From positions 1-45,400 of the forward strand of contig JANBQS010000050.1 of NCBI GenBank assembly GCA_027577415.1: 45,400 nt of DNA. Direction: 5' to 3'. Shown here piece after piece: positions 28,478 to 36,399 of this stretch. Each line of letters starts with the position of its first letter. Position 1 is the first letter of the stretch. This DNA comes from Coemansia sp. RSA 922. Its lineage: Eukaryota; Kickxellomycota; Kickxellomycetes; Kickxellales; Kickxellaceae. Both the position numbers and the translations under genes were made by a program. Below the pieces are notes generated by a model, which had not been told where the DNA came from, searched no databases, and saw only the letters and a program-made list of their open reading frames with translations.

Positions 28478-28674
28478 ACACATGATCGAACTCGGATGTC
28501 AGATCTGCGGTTCAAGGGTAAGGGGCGAAAAAACAGGGGCTCTTTCCCACGGCCACGATGGCTTCTTCAGTTGGTCTGTGCCGCGCATTAGCAACTTCTT
28601 TTCTTTTCTCTGTTCATAATCCACATCTGTTTTTTTCTCTTTCTTTTTTCGTTGATATACTAGCAACACTTTCA
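28478..28674. promoter_or_regulatory. Promoter of glutamate dehydrogenase gene
   Basis: 197 bp between the NAD-kinase stop and the GDH ATG on the same strand. A T/C-rich tract (about 28600-28650) leads to the start. Confidence 0.4.
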
Positions 28675-30385
28675 ATGGCTTCTCTGCTTGCTTACCAGCT
28701 ACGCGCCGCCAGGTAAATAGCACTCATACATATATGATAAAGCCTTATCATAGAGACATTTATAATTGCACTCCTTATCTCTTGTACCTTGATAGTCGCA
28801 AGTCATTCGGCCGCGGTGCCCTTTCTCTGCGGGCTCGCCAGCTAAGCACTGGTAAGTAAAATAATATTGCTATAAACGCTTATCTGCGACAAGTGTGGTT
28901 TAAAGCTAAATTCGGTGCTTATCTGTTGACTTTTCTTTGCTATTAGACCTCACCAACAAGGCTACTGAGGACGATGAGCCGAAATTCTTGCGTGCCGTCG
29001 AGATGTTCTTTGACCGTGCAGCCAAGCACAGTAACGCATCCGAGGAGACACTAAAGCATATCAAGAGCACTGACAGCGTATTGAGCGTTACTTTCCCCGT
29101 CGAGAAGGACGGCAAGACCGTGATGATCCGCGGATACCGCTCTCAGCACTCTCGCCACCGCCTGCCATGCAAGGGCGGCATTCGATTTTCCTCCGCCGTA
29201 GATCTACAGGAAGTCGAAGCTCTATCCGCCCTGATGACCTACAAGTGCGCTGTCGTCGATGTGCCATTCGGCGGTGGCAAGGGCGGCATTATGATTGACC
29301 CCAAGGAATGGACCGAGGCAGAGCTGGAGCGTATCACGCGTAGATTCACTTTGGAGCTGTGCCAGAAGAACTTTATCGGCCCCGGCGTTGATGTCCCAGC
29401 GCCCGACGTGGGAACTGGTCCTCGCGAGATGGGCTGGATTGCTGACACTTACCGCAACTTTAACCCCCAGGACGTTAATGGTGCTGCTTGCGTTACGGGC
29501 AAAGCCTTGTCTTTGGGTGGCGTGCGTGGCCGTACGGAGGCGACGGGTTTGGGCGTGTACTACGGCGTACGTGAGTTTTTGTCGTTCCCCGAGGTGCAAG
29601 CCAAGATGAAGCACAGCGGTAAAATCGATGGAACCTCTGTGGTCATCCAAGGATTTGGCAATGTTGGGTACTGGGCCGCCAAGTTCTTTGAGGCTAACGG
29701 AGCCAAGATCACTGGCATTATTGAGCACGACGTCGCCGCATACAACAAGGACGGAATCAATGTTGAGCAGCTGGCGCTGTGGCGCAAAGAGAACGGAGGC
29801 TCGTTCCGTGGCTTCCCCGATGCCCAGATCATTGAGAATCCCATGTCGGTTCTAGAAGCCGAGTGCGACGTGTTGATCCCCGCTGCGCTTGAGCGCCAGA
29901 TCGGCATGCGCAACGCACACAAGATCCGCGCCAAGCTCATTGGCGAGGCCGCCAACGGACCAGTCACCCCTGCCGCCGATGAGGTGTTGCGTAACAATGG
30001 TGCCGTCATTATTCCCGATCTTTTGCTGAATGCCGGCGGTGTGTGTGTGTCCTACTTCGAGTGGGCCAAGAATCTGTCGCACCTGCGCTTTGGTCGCATG
30101 AATAAGCGCTGGGACGAGCGTAGCAAGGAACAGCTCTTGTCTTTGGTCGAGGGCAATGCTGGGCATCCGCTGACTGAGGTGGAGCGCCGTCAGCTTATTC
30201 ACGGAGCTGAGGAGCATGAGCTGGTGTACTCGGGTCTGGAAGACACTATGATTGTCGCTTGTAATGAGACTCGCCAGACTGCCAATGCGAAGAACATTGA
30301 CTATCGTACTGCGGCGCTGGCGAATTCTATTAACAAAATTGCTGCTAGTCTGGCTGGATCTGGATCTATATTCACTCACGCCTAG
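28675..30385 (+). CDS. Animal-type mitochondrial glutamate dehydrogenase
   Basis: Three exons (28675-28712, 28796-28851, 28947-30385) encode 510 aa. The first two exons make a mitochondrial presequence (M-A-S-L-L-A-Y-Q-L-R-A-A-S-R-K-S-F-G-R-G...), Arg-rich and without acids, ending R-Q-L-S-T. Catalytic motifs: H-R-L-P-C-K-G-G-I-R-F, M-T-Y-K-C-A-V-V-D-V-P-F-G-G-G-K-G-G, P-A-P-D-V-G-T-G and a G-F-G-N-V-G nucleotide-binding turn. Between F-E-W-A-K-N-L-S-H and V-Y-S-G-L-E-D-T-M there is an insert at the position of the animal GDH antenna but somewhat shorter. This is the GLUD1-like 500-residue type, distinct from the fungal 450-residue NADP-GDH and 1000-residue NAD-GDH. It interconverts glutamate and 2-oxoglutarate. 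Confidence 0.9.
28713..28795 (+). other. GDH intron 1 with internal hairpin
   Basis: 83 nt from GTAAAT to TTGATAG. It holds a perfect 8-bp inverted repeat, TATGATAA at 28733-28740 and TTATCATA at 28745-28752 with an AGCC loop. Splicing keeps the presequence frame (AG joined to T gives Ser). Confidence 0.8.
28852..28946 (+). other. GDH intron 2
   Basis: 95 nt from GTAAGT to TATTAG, with a TCTGTTGAC-like branch region and pyrimidine-rich 3' part. Splicing joins G to AC, giving the Asp codon that begins the mature protein. Confidence 0.85.
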
Positions 30386-31179
30386 ATTATTATTAAAAAA
30401 ATTACTTTCATGTTATGTTCAACCTCTCAATAAAGATTATTTAGTACTATGCTAATATCATGGGAGCCATCCAGCACCAACATATCACTTTTGCCTTATC
30501 ATAATTTCAATTTATTAAAGAAAAATTAAAACATCAATTGTTCAACATTTGCCAATAAAGTCCGTGACCTACCTTCTAAATATAAATATTATTATACTAA
30601 ACTACTTACCTTTCTATGGAGTATAAAATCAAATATAATTTAGTAGACAAGATACACTCACTGATTACCTGTGCAAAAGCCTAAACGGATTTAAGTTTTA
30701 ATACTAAAAACAGACGCTTATTTCTAATTTTTCCCCCCTTCCAACTCTAAAGCGGGAAATACGGCCAATTTTAAAATAGCTGAGAGGGTGTTTAGTAATT
30801 GTGCCAACATTTATATGCGAAATTCTGCGTGGTCTCTTGCATCGATGTCATTTGTCACGAGTGTAGCTTATTTCACAATAGAAGAAATATGTGCAAATTG
30901 ACATTGTATATTTTTATTTTTTGACATCTAAAGCACACAGCTGATTCACCATAATGCTCCAAATTTCCCATATACGAGAATTGACATGCTATAGTACAAT
31001 AGTTGGCAACCTGTACCTATGGAGCAGACCAGTGCCATAACTTTGATTTAAAAAGCCTAGCAGCTCTTCGTGTCTAGAGCTACAAACCTTGTCTACAACC
31101 AAGCCCTTTACTCGCATCACAGTATCAACTTTTCTTACTCTAACAATACTTCCTCCCCCCCCCCAAGACTCTTATCAAT
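30386..31179. other. AT-rich gene-poor stretch before zinc-finger microgenes
   Basis: About 790 bp, distinctly AT-rich, with no coding sequence I can support. The last 130 bp are the promoter and leader of the first zinc-finger microgene: TTTAAAAAG at 31048-31056 as TATA-like element, the conserved 18-mer at 31081-31098, and a C-run near 31153-31164 in the leader. Confidence 0.5.
31081..31098 (+). promoter_or_regulatory. Conserved transcription-start element, microgene 1
   Basis: The 18-mer TACAAACCTTGTCTACAA lies 33 bp downstream of the TATA-like TTTAAAAAG and is identical to 31770-31787, which lies 36 bp downstream of the TATA box of microgene 2. The spacing is that of a fungal transcription start region. 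Confidence 0.6.
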
Positions 31180-31311
31180 ATGGATAGCACTTCAGGACTT
31201 TTCACGTGCCCTACTTGCAAAAAGGTGCTTTATTCGCAATACGATTTAGATGTGCACATACAGTATAGATACTGTAGAGTTGACATAACGATTACAAGTC
31301 GCAAGGACTAA
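31180..31311 (+). CDS. 43-aa single zinc-finger microprotein (C2HC)
   Basis: ATG at 31180 to TAA at 31311. The peptide contains F-T-C-P-T-C-K-K-V-L-Y then D-L-D-V-H and Y-R-Y-C: C10-x2-C13-x12-H26-x5-C32, a single zinc finger of C2HC type with the aromatic and Leu core positions of the classical fold. It is homologous in layout to the microgene at 31832, sharing a Ser-Gly leader, C-P-x-C, Y-x-L-D-x-H, and the core promoter. One finger alone rarely binds DNA stably, so it may act by protein contact or as a dimer. No protein family recognised. Support: two related copies with conserved promoters and zinc ligands. Confidence 0.6.
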   Translation: MDSTSGLFTCPTCKKVLYSQYDLDVHIQYRYCRVDITITSRKD

Positions 31312-31831
31312 GCTGCATTTTCATTGGCATATGAAGCACGTTTATTATTGTTTACAGAAATAAACTGTTTACCTTCTATTTGGTTTCAATATTGATACAT
31401 TCTCATTACAACAAAATTTTGTGATGCCAGCGCACCGCCATCTATACTATTTATATTACATGAGCTCACTTTTTGTACCAGCTTTTAATATCATTATAAA
31501 TCCTTGTCACTCGAACAACATTTTTCCAATACTTTGCCTCTTTCTAGTAAATATCTATTGCGTAATTGAGCTATTCACTTATCGCATGTGGGGTTGAAAA
31601 AAGAATGCGAACGCAATTCTGACTTGTAAACAGGAATCCTCTCGTGTGAATTCACAAAGTCGACGCGAACTAATATTGTTATGTGCAGCTTCGGGTCGCT
31701 ATTTCAAATCTGCCTACTATCAAAAAATTTTCCTATAAAAAAGACTAGCGACTACTTTTTATCTAGAGATACAAACCTTGTCTACAATTGATTTTGTTAT
31801 TTCAATATCATTATGAATCCTTGTCACATTA
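31312..31831. other. Spacer between zinc-finger microgenes, with relic repeat
   Basis: Contains a 24-bp match (31487-31510 against 31804-31827, one mismatch) that may be a relic of the same unit, and the promoter of microgene 2 (TATAAAA at 31734-31740, the 18-mer at 31770-31787). The leader of microgene 2 starts with a short upstream open frame at 31813. Confidence 0.5.
31770..31787 (+). promoter_or_regulatory. Conserved transcription-start element, microgene 2
   Basis: Identical 18-mer to 31081-31098, 36 bp downstream of TATAAAA (31734-31740). The flanking CTAGAG motif and ACTAGCGAC upstream also match the other copy closely. Confidence 0.65.
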
Positions 31832-31972
31832 ATGGTGTCTTTTCCAAGATTCAACTCTGCTAGCGTAGCTAGTGGCTCAGGATTTTCCCATTGTCCTTAT
31901 TGCAGCGAGTATTTTTCTGCGGAATATTATCTAGATACGCACTTAAAGTATGCACACGGTGTAACGAAATAG
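31832..31972 (+). CDS. 46-aa single C2H2 zinc-finger microprotein
   Basis: ATG at 31832 to TAG at 31972. Residues C21-x2-C24-x12-H37-x4-H42 form one classical C2H2 finger (H-C-P-Y-C-S-E-Y-F ... Y-L-D-T-H-L-K-Y-A-H), with Phe/Tyr and Leu at the expected core positions. A Ser/Gly/Ala leader of about 18 residues precedes it. The upstream ATG at 31813 opens a 16-codon frame in another register that stops inside the gene, so it may act as a uORF. A TATA box is 98 nt upstream. It is a paralogue of the 31180 gene. No known family recognised; a function in transcription control or protein binding is a guess. Confidence 0.65.
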   Translation: MVSFPRFNSASVASGSGFSHCPYCSEYFSAEYYLDTHLKYAHGVTK

Positions 31973-32630
31973 TATGAATATGCAAATTTAAATTATTTTC
32001 CATAGTACTTTGGCTCATTATTTAACCAATAGCTATTGCATATAGTATCAGAGTGCGCTTATTAGAAGCGCGTTTTTTGTGTGCCCAGAGTCGCGTACTA
32101 GTGCTCTGCAGTTTATTCTCTGCCAGAAGCTAAACCAATCAAGCCGTAAGATTGAATTAGCTAATTCTGACACCATATATAACGTTTTATGAGCACGGCC
32201 TTTTATTTGCCATGTTCATATGTAGATACAGTATGGACGACACTGAGGATACACAGTTGTAGTGACAGTAATAGTGGCCATCTAGGTCAAATAATTGATT
32301 CACTGAAAATATAGTTTTTGGTGAAGTGCTTGTCGTTTTATGCACCGCTACTACAGGTTTTGTGTAGTGCGCACAAAGAGGACTGTTTGGTGGACAACCC
32401 TATAAACTTTCCACCACATCGCTACAATTGTTGGCCAAGTATTGTTAGACTATTAACAAACGACCCAGTGGTCTCAGAAGTCTATTTTCCTTTTTGAAAT
32501 ACTGCACATTTTATGAGCAGGCAATTACAAATATCCTAAGCTGGTGAACCCTACAACCAGACAGCCGCATCCAAAAAAATACTTTCCGCTCTTTAGCTCT
32601 TTGGCAAGAAAAAGTACTGGAGACTTGAAG
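31973..32630. other. AT-rich spacer between microgenes and 1.2-kb repeats
   Basis: About 660 bp. No gene seen; the longest open frames are short and unrelated to any family I know. It ends where the first 1.2-kb repeat unit begins (similarity is weak from about 32600 and strong from 32631). Confidence 0.5.
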
Positions 32631-32995
32631 GGTCTATAAATAGAGCTGGAGCAAATTCCTTTTGAGGAAAGGAATAGTTGGACACAAACACATTCAAGGG
32701 TGCTGAAAAAGGATTGATGGGTGAAAAGTGTTTGTGGAAGAAAATATAACGTCATGCTTTGCAGCAAAGGAGTTAAAGTGTTCAAAGGCTTCAAAGCGTC
32801 AAAGACACGTTATTATTTGGCACACAGCCATTGGTGGATGCCTACTTCAACGCCAAAGTGCCATGATGTCATTTAGATTGCAACAAGCTGGTGACTTTGC
32901 AGTCTTGTATCCAACTGGGTGAAGCGCTTCTTCTTGCTGCCCTCCCAAATTTTTTTCAGAGGACATGCCTCTTGCCAAGAAAAAGTCTTTTCCCT

Positions 32996-33003
32996 TATAA
33001 ATT
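32996..33003 (+). promoter_or_regulatory. TATA box of orphan gene A
   Basis: TATAAATT 123 nt upstream of the ATG at 33119; the same position in unit B is TATAAATT at 34184. Confidence 0.6.
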
Positions 33004-33118
33004 GAGCCAGGTGGCCGCCCCTCCCACAAAATACTCCTCACCCATACATTTCACATTTCTTCTGCCAATCTCGTGTGCTACCTCTACAACCTACAAACCC
33101 AACTTTGATTAAGCTCAG

Positions 33119-33418
33119 ATGGATAAGCAATTGGCACCATTTAACTGCAGATTTAATGATAATCGTACTATGGAAATAGGATATACTGGTGAAGACCCAC
33201 GTGTGATAAATATTGTAGACATAAACTTGTTTACAGTTTTAGATTTAAAAAAAGCGATTTATTGGCAGGGTGTTCCACCGAATCTTAACGTTTTATTTTA
33301 CAACAGCAAATTCGAACTAGTGAAGTGCAAAGATGAACAACTAGTGATCGATTGTAGCTCTATCCCACCTACGAATCCATTTGATTTTAATAAAATGTAT
33401 ACTTTTTTCTTTAATTGA
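33119..33418 (+). CDS. Small orphan protein A (99 aa)
   Basis: ATG at 33119, 123 nt downstream of a TATA box; no signal peptide or membrane helix. The predicted order of short strands around F-T-V-L-D-L-K-K-A-I recalls a ubiquitin-like fold (compare the D-L-K-x-A-I turn of Crinkler-type N-terminal domains), which is a guess. It shares with the gene at 34312 an early aromatic-rich strand and the segment C-K-D-E-Q-L-V-I-D-C (C-x8-C). No family recognised. Codon use is AT-rich compared with neighbouring housekeeping genes. Expression is suggested by the TATA box and conserved leader. Confidence 0.6.
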   Translation: MDKQLAPFNCRFNDNRTMEIGYTGEDPRVINIVDINLFTVLDLKKAIYWQGVPPNLNVLFYNSKFELVKCKDEQLVIDCSSIPPTNPFDFNKMYTFFFN

Positions 33419-34183
33419 AAAATAATATCATAGAGAGCACCCCAGATTCAAGAAACCAAGGTCAGTGTTGACAAGATGACCGTATTGACTACACGAGGAA
33501 GCAGCATTCACTTTGACCAAGCCTAGTGAAGAGGTATCTTTGCACAAGGAGTAAACTAGAGAGTGCATGCATATTTCGTAGCTTATATTCGAATTATTCA
33601 TAAATAAATTTTAGTTTATGCCTTTTGAAAGAGCTGCTATAGTAAGGACAAGAGCGTGCGCATATTCAGCCAAATAGCAGAGGCACCACTAAACACGAGT
33701 AATTCCTAAAAAAAATGCCATCCGCTTTTTGCACTTTGGCAATGGTGGTACGAATAGATGCAAATGCAGACTGGCAGTAGTGCTTTGGCTTTGGGCAAAA
33801 AAAGAGCTGAAAGCCTGAGGGGTCTATAAATAGAGCTGGAACAAATTCCTTTTGAGGAAAGGAATAGTTGGACACAAACACATTCAAGGGTGCTGAAAAA
33901 GGATTGATGGGTGAAAAGTGTTTGTGGAAGAAAATATAACGTCATGCTTTGCAGCAAAGGAGTTAAAGTGTTCAAAGGCTTCAAAGCGTCAAAGACACGT
34001 TATTATTTGGCACACAGCCATTGGTAGATGCCTGCTTCAATGCCAAAGGGGCATGATGTCATTTAGATTGCGACAAGCTGGTGACTTTGCAGTCTTGCGA
34101 ACAGCTGAGTGCAGCGCTTCTTCTTGCTGTCCTCCCCAACTTTTTCAGAGGACACGCCCCTTTCCAAGAAAAGTTTTTTCCCA

Positions 34184-34191
34184 TATAAATT
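34184..34191 (+). promoter_or_regulatory. TATA box of orphan gene B
   Basis: TATAAATT 128 nt upstream of the ATG at 34312, in the same context (TTGAGC follows) as the box of gene A. Confidence 0.6.
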
Positions 34192-34311
34192 GAGCTTGGT
34201 GCCCACCCCTCCCACTAAATATTCCTCACCCAAACATTTCACATTTCTTCTGCCAACTTCGTGTGCTACCTCTACATTACAGCCTATACTTCTAATTTTG
34301 ATTTTGCCTAG

Positions 34312-34635
34312 ATGAAACAGGAAATTGTGTCAGCCGTATGCACATTTAAAGCGAATGGATCGTTTACAATCCAGTTTGACGATAGTAATAAGCAATTTCT
34401 TAGAATGGATAATGTATCCCCTGGAGATTTCACAATTGGAATGCTAAGTACAAAACTTTTCGCCGGTTTCATTGGTAACTATGACTTCTTGGGTGCTTCA
34501 GTCAATTTTTACTATTGCGACCACAATGGAAATAGGGTTGATTGCAAAGAGGAGCAACTGGTGAATACATGTGGTTCTAACCAGGCTCTGAATCCAAATG
34601 GTGGTGAGCCAGTGTACAAGCTTTACGTGAAGTGA
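34312..34635 (+). CDS. Small orphan protein B (107 aa)
   Basis: ATG at 34312, stop at 34635. It aligns in outline with protein A: an N-terminal strand V-C-T-F-K-A-N-G-S-F-T-I-Q-F versus N-C-R-F-N-D-N-R-T-M-E-I-G-Y, and the core D-C-K-E-E-Q-L-V-N-T-C (C-x8-C, as in A). Elsewhere the two share few residues, though their 5' flanks are partly identical. No signal peptide, membrane helix or known family. The contrast between conserved control DNA and diverged protein suggests diversifying evolution, or gene conversion limited to the promoter. Confidence 0.6.
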   Translation: MKQEIVSAVCTFKANGSFTIQFDDSNKQFLRMDNVSPGDFTIGMLSTKLFAGFIGNYDFLGASVNFYYCDHNGNRVDCKEEQLVNTCGSNQALNPNGGEPVYKLYVK

Positions 34636-35042
34636 TAGCTGACAGAATAGAAAGCACCCCAGAATCAAGAAACCAATACTTAGGGTGGATGAGGCGGTTG
34701 CATTAACCATATGGATAAGCAACATTCACTTGGACTAAGCCAAGTGAGGTGATATCTTTGCCCAAGAGATGAGCTAGAGAGTACAGACATAGTTAGTAGC
34801 TTATAGGGAAACCATTTCAGAAATAAATTTTAGTTTATACCTTTTGAAAGAACTTCTATTGCGAGAACAAGAGTGTGAGCATATTCGACTAAATAGCAAA
34901 GGTACCACTAAGCACGAGAAATTTCTAAAAAAAACGCTATCCACTTTTCGCACTTTGGCAAAGGTGGTGCGAACGGATGCAAGTACAGACATACAGTAGC
35001 ACTTCGGCTTTTGGCAAAAAAAAAACGTGCTCAAGACTTCAA

Positions 35043-35110
35043 GGGTATAGAAATAATAGAACTAGCACTCTTTCCTTTCATGAGGAAGGTATGGAGAGAG
35101 ATTTTACAAG
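35043..35110 (+). repeat. Truncated unit C remnant
   Basis: A degenerate copy of the start of the unit (GGGTATAGAAATAATAGAACTAGC..., CTTTCCTTTCATGAGGAAGG) that loses similarity before reaching any promoter or gene. It lies 120 bp from the tryptophanyl-tRNA synthetase stop. Confidence 0.6.
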
Positions 35111-35226
35111 TCAGCGACTGGTTTATCGAGCTTAAAGTAGGGTAAGGTTGAGATGCTCTTCCATAAGGAAATATATCATGTAATTGGCTCTGAAGTTGCA
35201 AATTTATGCTATCAAAGATCCAGTGT

Positions 35227-36267
35227 CTATACGCCTGCTAGTCCAACGCATTTCGCGATTTCTCGCCAGCTTTCTTCTGCTACACTCCGTGCTTTTGCTT
35301 CATTGTCGCAGAGCACTTGCTCCACATACGCCTTATCATCGAGCAGTCTATGCATCTGGTCGCGAATCGGGCCCAAAGTCTGCACCACAGCATCAGCGAC
35401 AGCCTCCTTCAACTGCGCATTATTCATCGACTCCATTGTATGGGCGGCCACCGCCGGATCAGCTATATCCTTTAGCGCGGCATAGATACTGAGCAAATTA
35501 GCCACGCCCGGTCTCTCCTTTGGATCAAACGTAATACCTGATATAGCATCGGTAGGCGCGCGTTTAATCTTCCTACGAATGTCGTCGTCAGTGTCGCTCA
35601 ATGTAATGCGCGACATTTCGTTGGGATCTGATTTAGACATTTTGCGCAATGGATCTTTGAGCGACATAATGCGCTTGCTGGGCGTTAGGATGCTCTGTGG
35701 CGGAGGAAACAGTTTTTGGCCATAGGTTTTGTTGAAATGCAGGGCCAGGTCGCGCGCAAACTCCAGGTGCTGCACTTGGTCCTCGCCAACAGGGATATGT
35801 GTCGCGCGGTATAGGAGTATGTCAGCCGCCATGAGAACCGGGTAAGTTAATAGTCCGGTGAGGAGACCCTGAGCTGCCTGAGCATTGAGGTTGGCGGCTT
35901 CGTTTTGGCTCTGCAGTTTGCTCTTCCACTGCGTCATCCGGTTCAGCCAGCCAACCGGCGTAATGCAGCCCAACGTCCAGAGCAACTGCGTATGCGCAGG
36001 GACAGCCGACTGCCGGAACAACACGCTGCGCTTGGGGTCGACGCCACAGGCAATAATAGCTGCTGCCATCTCCATTGTCTCTTGTCGCAGGATCCGTGGA
36101 TCGCGGGGGACAGTCAATGCGTGCAGATCGACCACGCTGTAAAATAGCTCGCTGTACCGTCCGCTATTTTGCATCGCAACCCAGTTTTTAATCGAGCCCA
36201 AGTAGTTGCCGAGCTGCGGCACACCCGTAGGCTGAATACCTGAGAATACTCTGGCCAGCTTTGACAT
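35227..36267 (-). CDS. Tryptophanyl-tRNA synthetase, bacterial/mitochondrial type
   Basis: A 346-aa class I aminoacyl-tRNA synthetase starting at the ATG at 36267. It has the I-Q-P-T-G-V-P-Q-L-G-N-Y-L-G stretch holding the HIGH-like motif (residues 17-21) and K-M-S-K-S-D-P-N-E (209-213). L-A-L-H-F-N-K-T-Y-G-like and V-G-E-D-Q-V-Q-H-L-E-F segments match the bacterial TrpRS family. The eukaryotic cytosolic enzyme is different and longer, so this is most likely the mitochondrial enzyme. A presequence is short or absent (M-S-K-L-A-R-V-F-S). It charges tRNA-Trp for mitochondrial translation. Confidence 0.95.
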   Translation of the reverse strand: MSKLARVFSGIQPTGVPQLGNYLGSIKNWVAMQNSGRYSELFYSVVDLHALTVPRDPRILRQETMEMAAAIIACGVDPKRSVLFRQSAVPAHTQLLWTLGCITPVGWLNRMTQWKSKLQSQNEAANLNAQAAQGLLTGLLTYPVLMAADILLYRATHIPVGEDQVQHLEFARDLALHFNKTYGQKLFPPPQSILTPSKRIMSLKDPLRKMSKSDPNEMSRITLSDTDDDIRRKIKRAPTDAISGITFDPKERPGVANLLSIYAALKDIADPAVAAHTMESMNNAQLKEAVADAVVQTLGPIRDQMHRLLDDKAYVEQVLCDNEAKARSVAEESWREIAKCVGLAGV

Positions 36268-36399
36268 ACAAAAAATATAAAGACTTTGAGAGAAAAAAGA
36301 GAAGAAATTAACTTGGAAAGAAAGCGTTAAATAAAAAAAGTACAGTGTGTATCATAAAATGAGAAATGCGAATCGAGTCGTACGATGGCCTATGGTTTC

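Larger units (their letters stand above)
32631..33820 (+). repeat. 1.2-kb tandem unit A
   Basis: The unit comprises a promoter block, the orphan gene at 33119 and a conserved 3' flank; unit B starts 1190 bp later. Bases 32652-32835 are identical to 33842-34025 (184 bp). From there to the ATG similarity is lower, the coding parts barely align, and the 3' flanks become alignable again (for example the GCACCCCAGA block after each stop). Confidence 0.85.
33821..35042 (+). repeat. 1.2-kb tandem unit B
   Basis: The second unit, with the same layout as unit A: identical upstream block (33842-34025), TATA box, orphan gene at 34312 and conserved 3' flank. Its 3' flank (34640-35040) matches 33425-33820 with scattered substitutions. 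Confidence 0.85.

Noticed and set aside
31487..31510. Possible third zinc-finger microgene
   Set aside because: Only a 24-bp leader-like match is present; no finger codons follow within 200 bp, so it is treated as a relic.
32525..32794. Minus-strand open frames of about 90 codons repeated at 33706-33984
   Set aside because: They are nearly identical because they lie in the duplicated promoter block; composition is not protein-like, and the start contexts differ. More likely regulatory DNA than an antisense gene.
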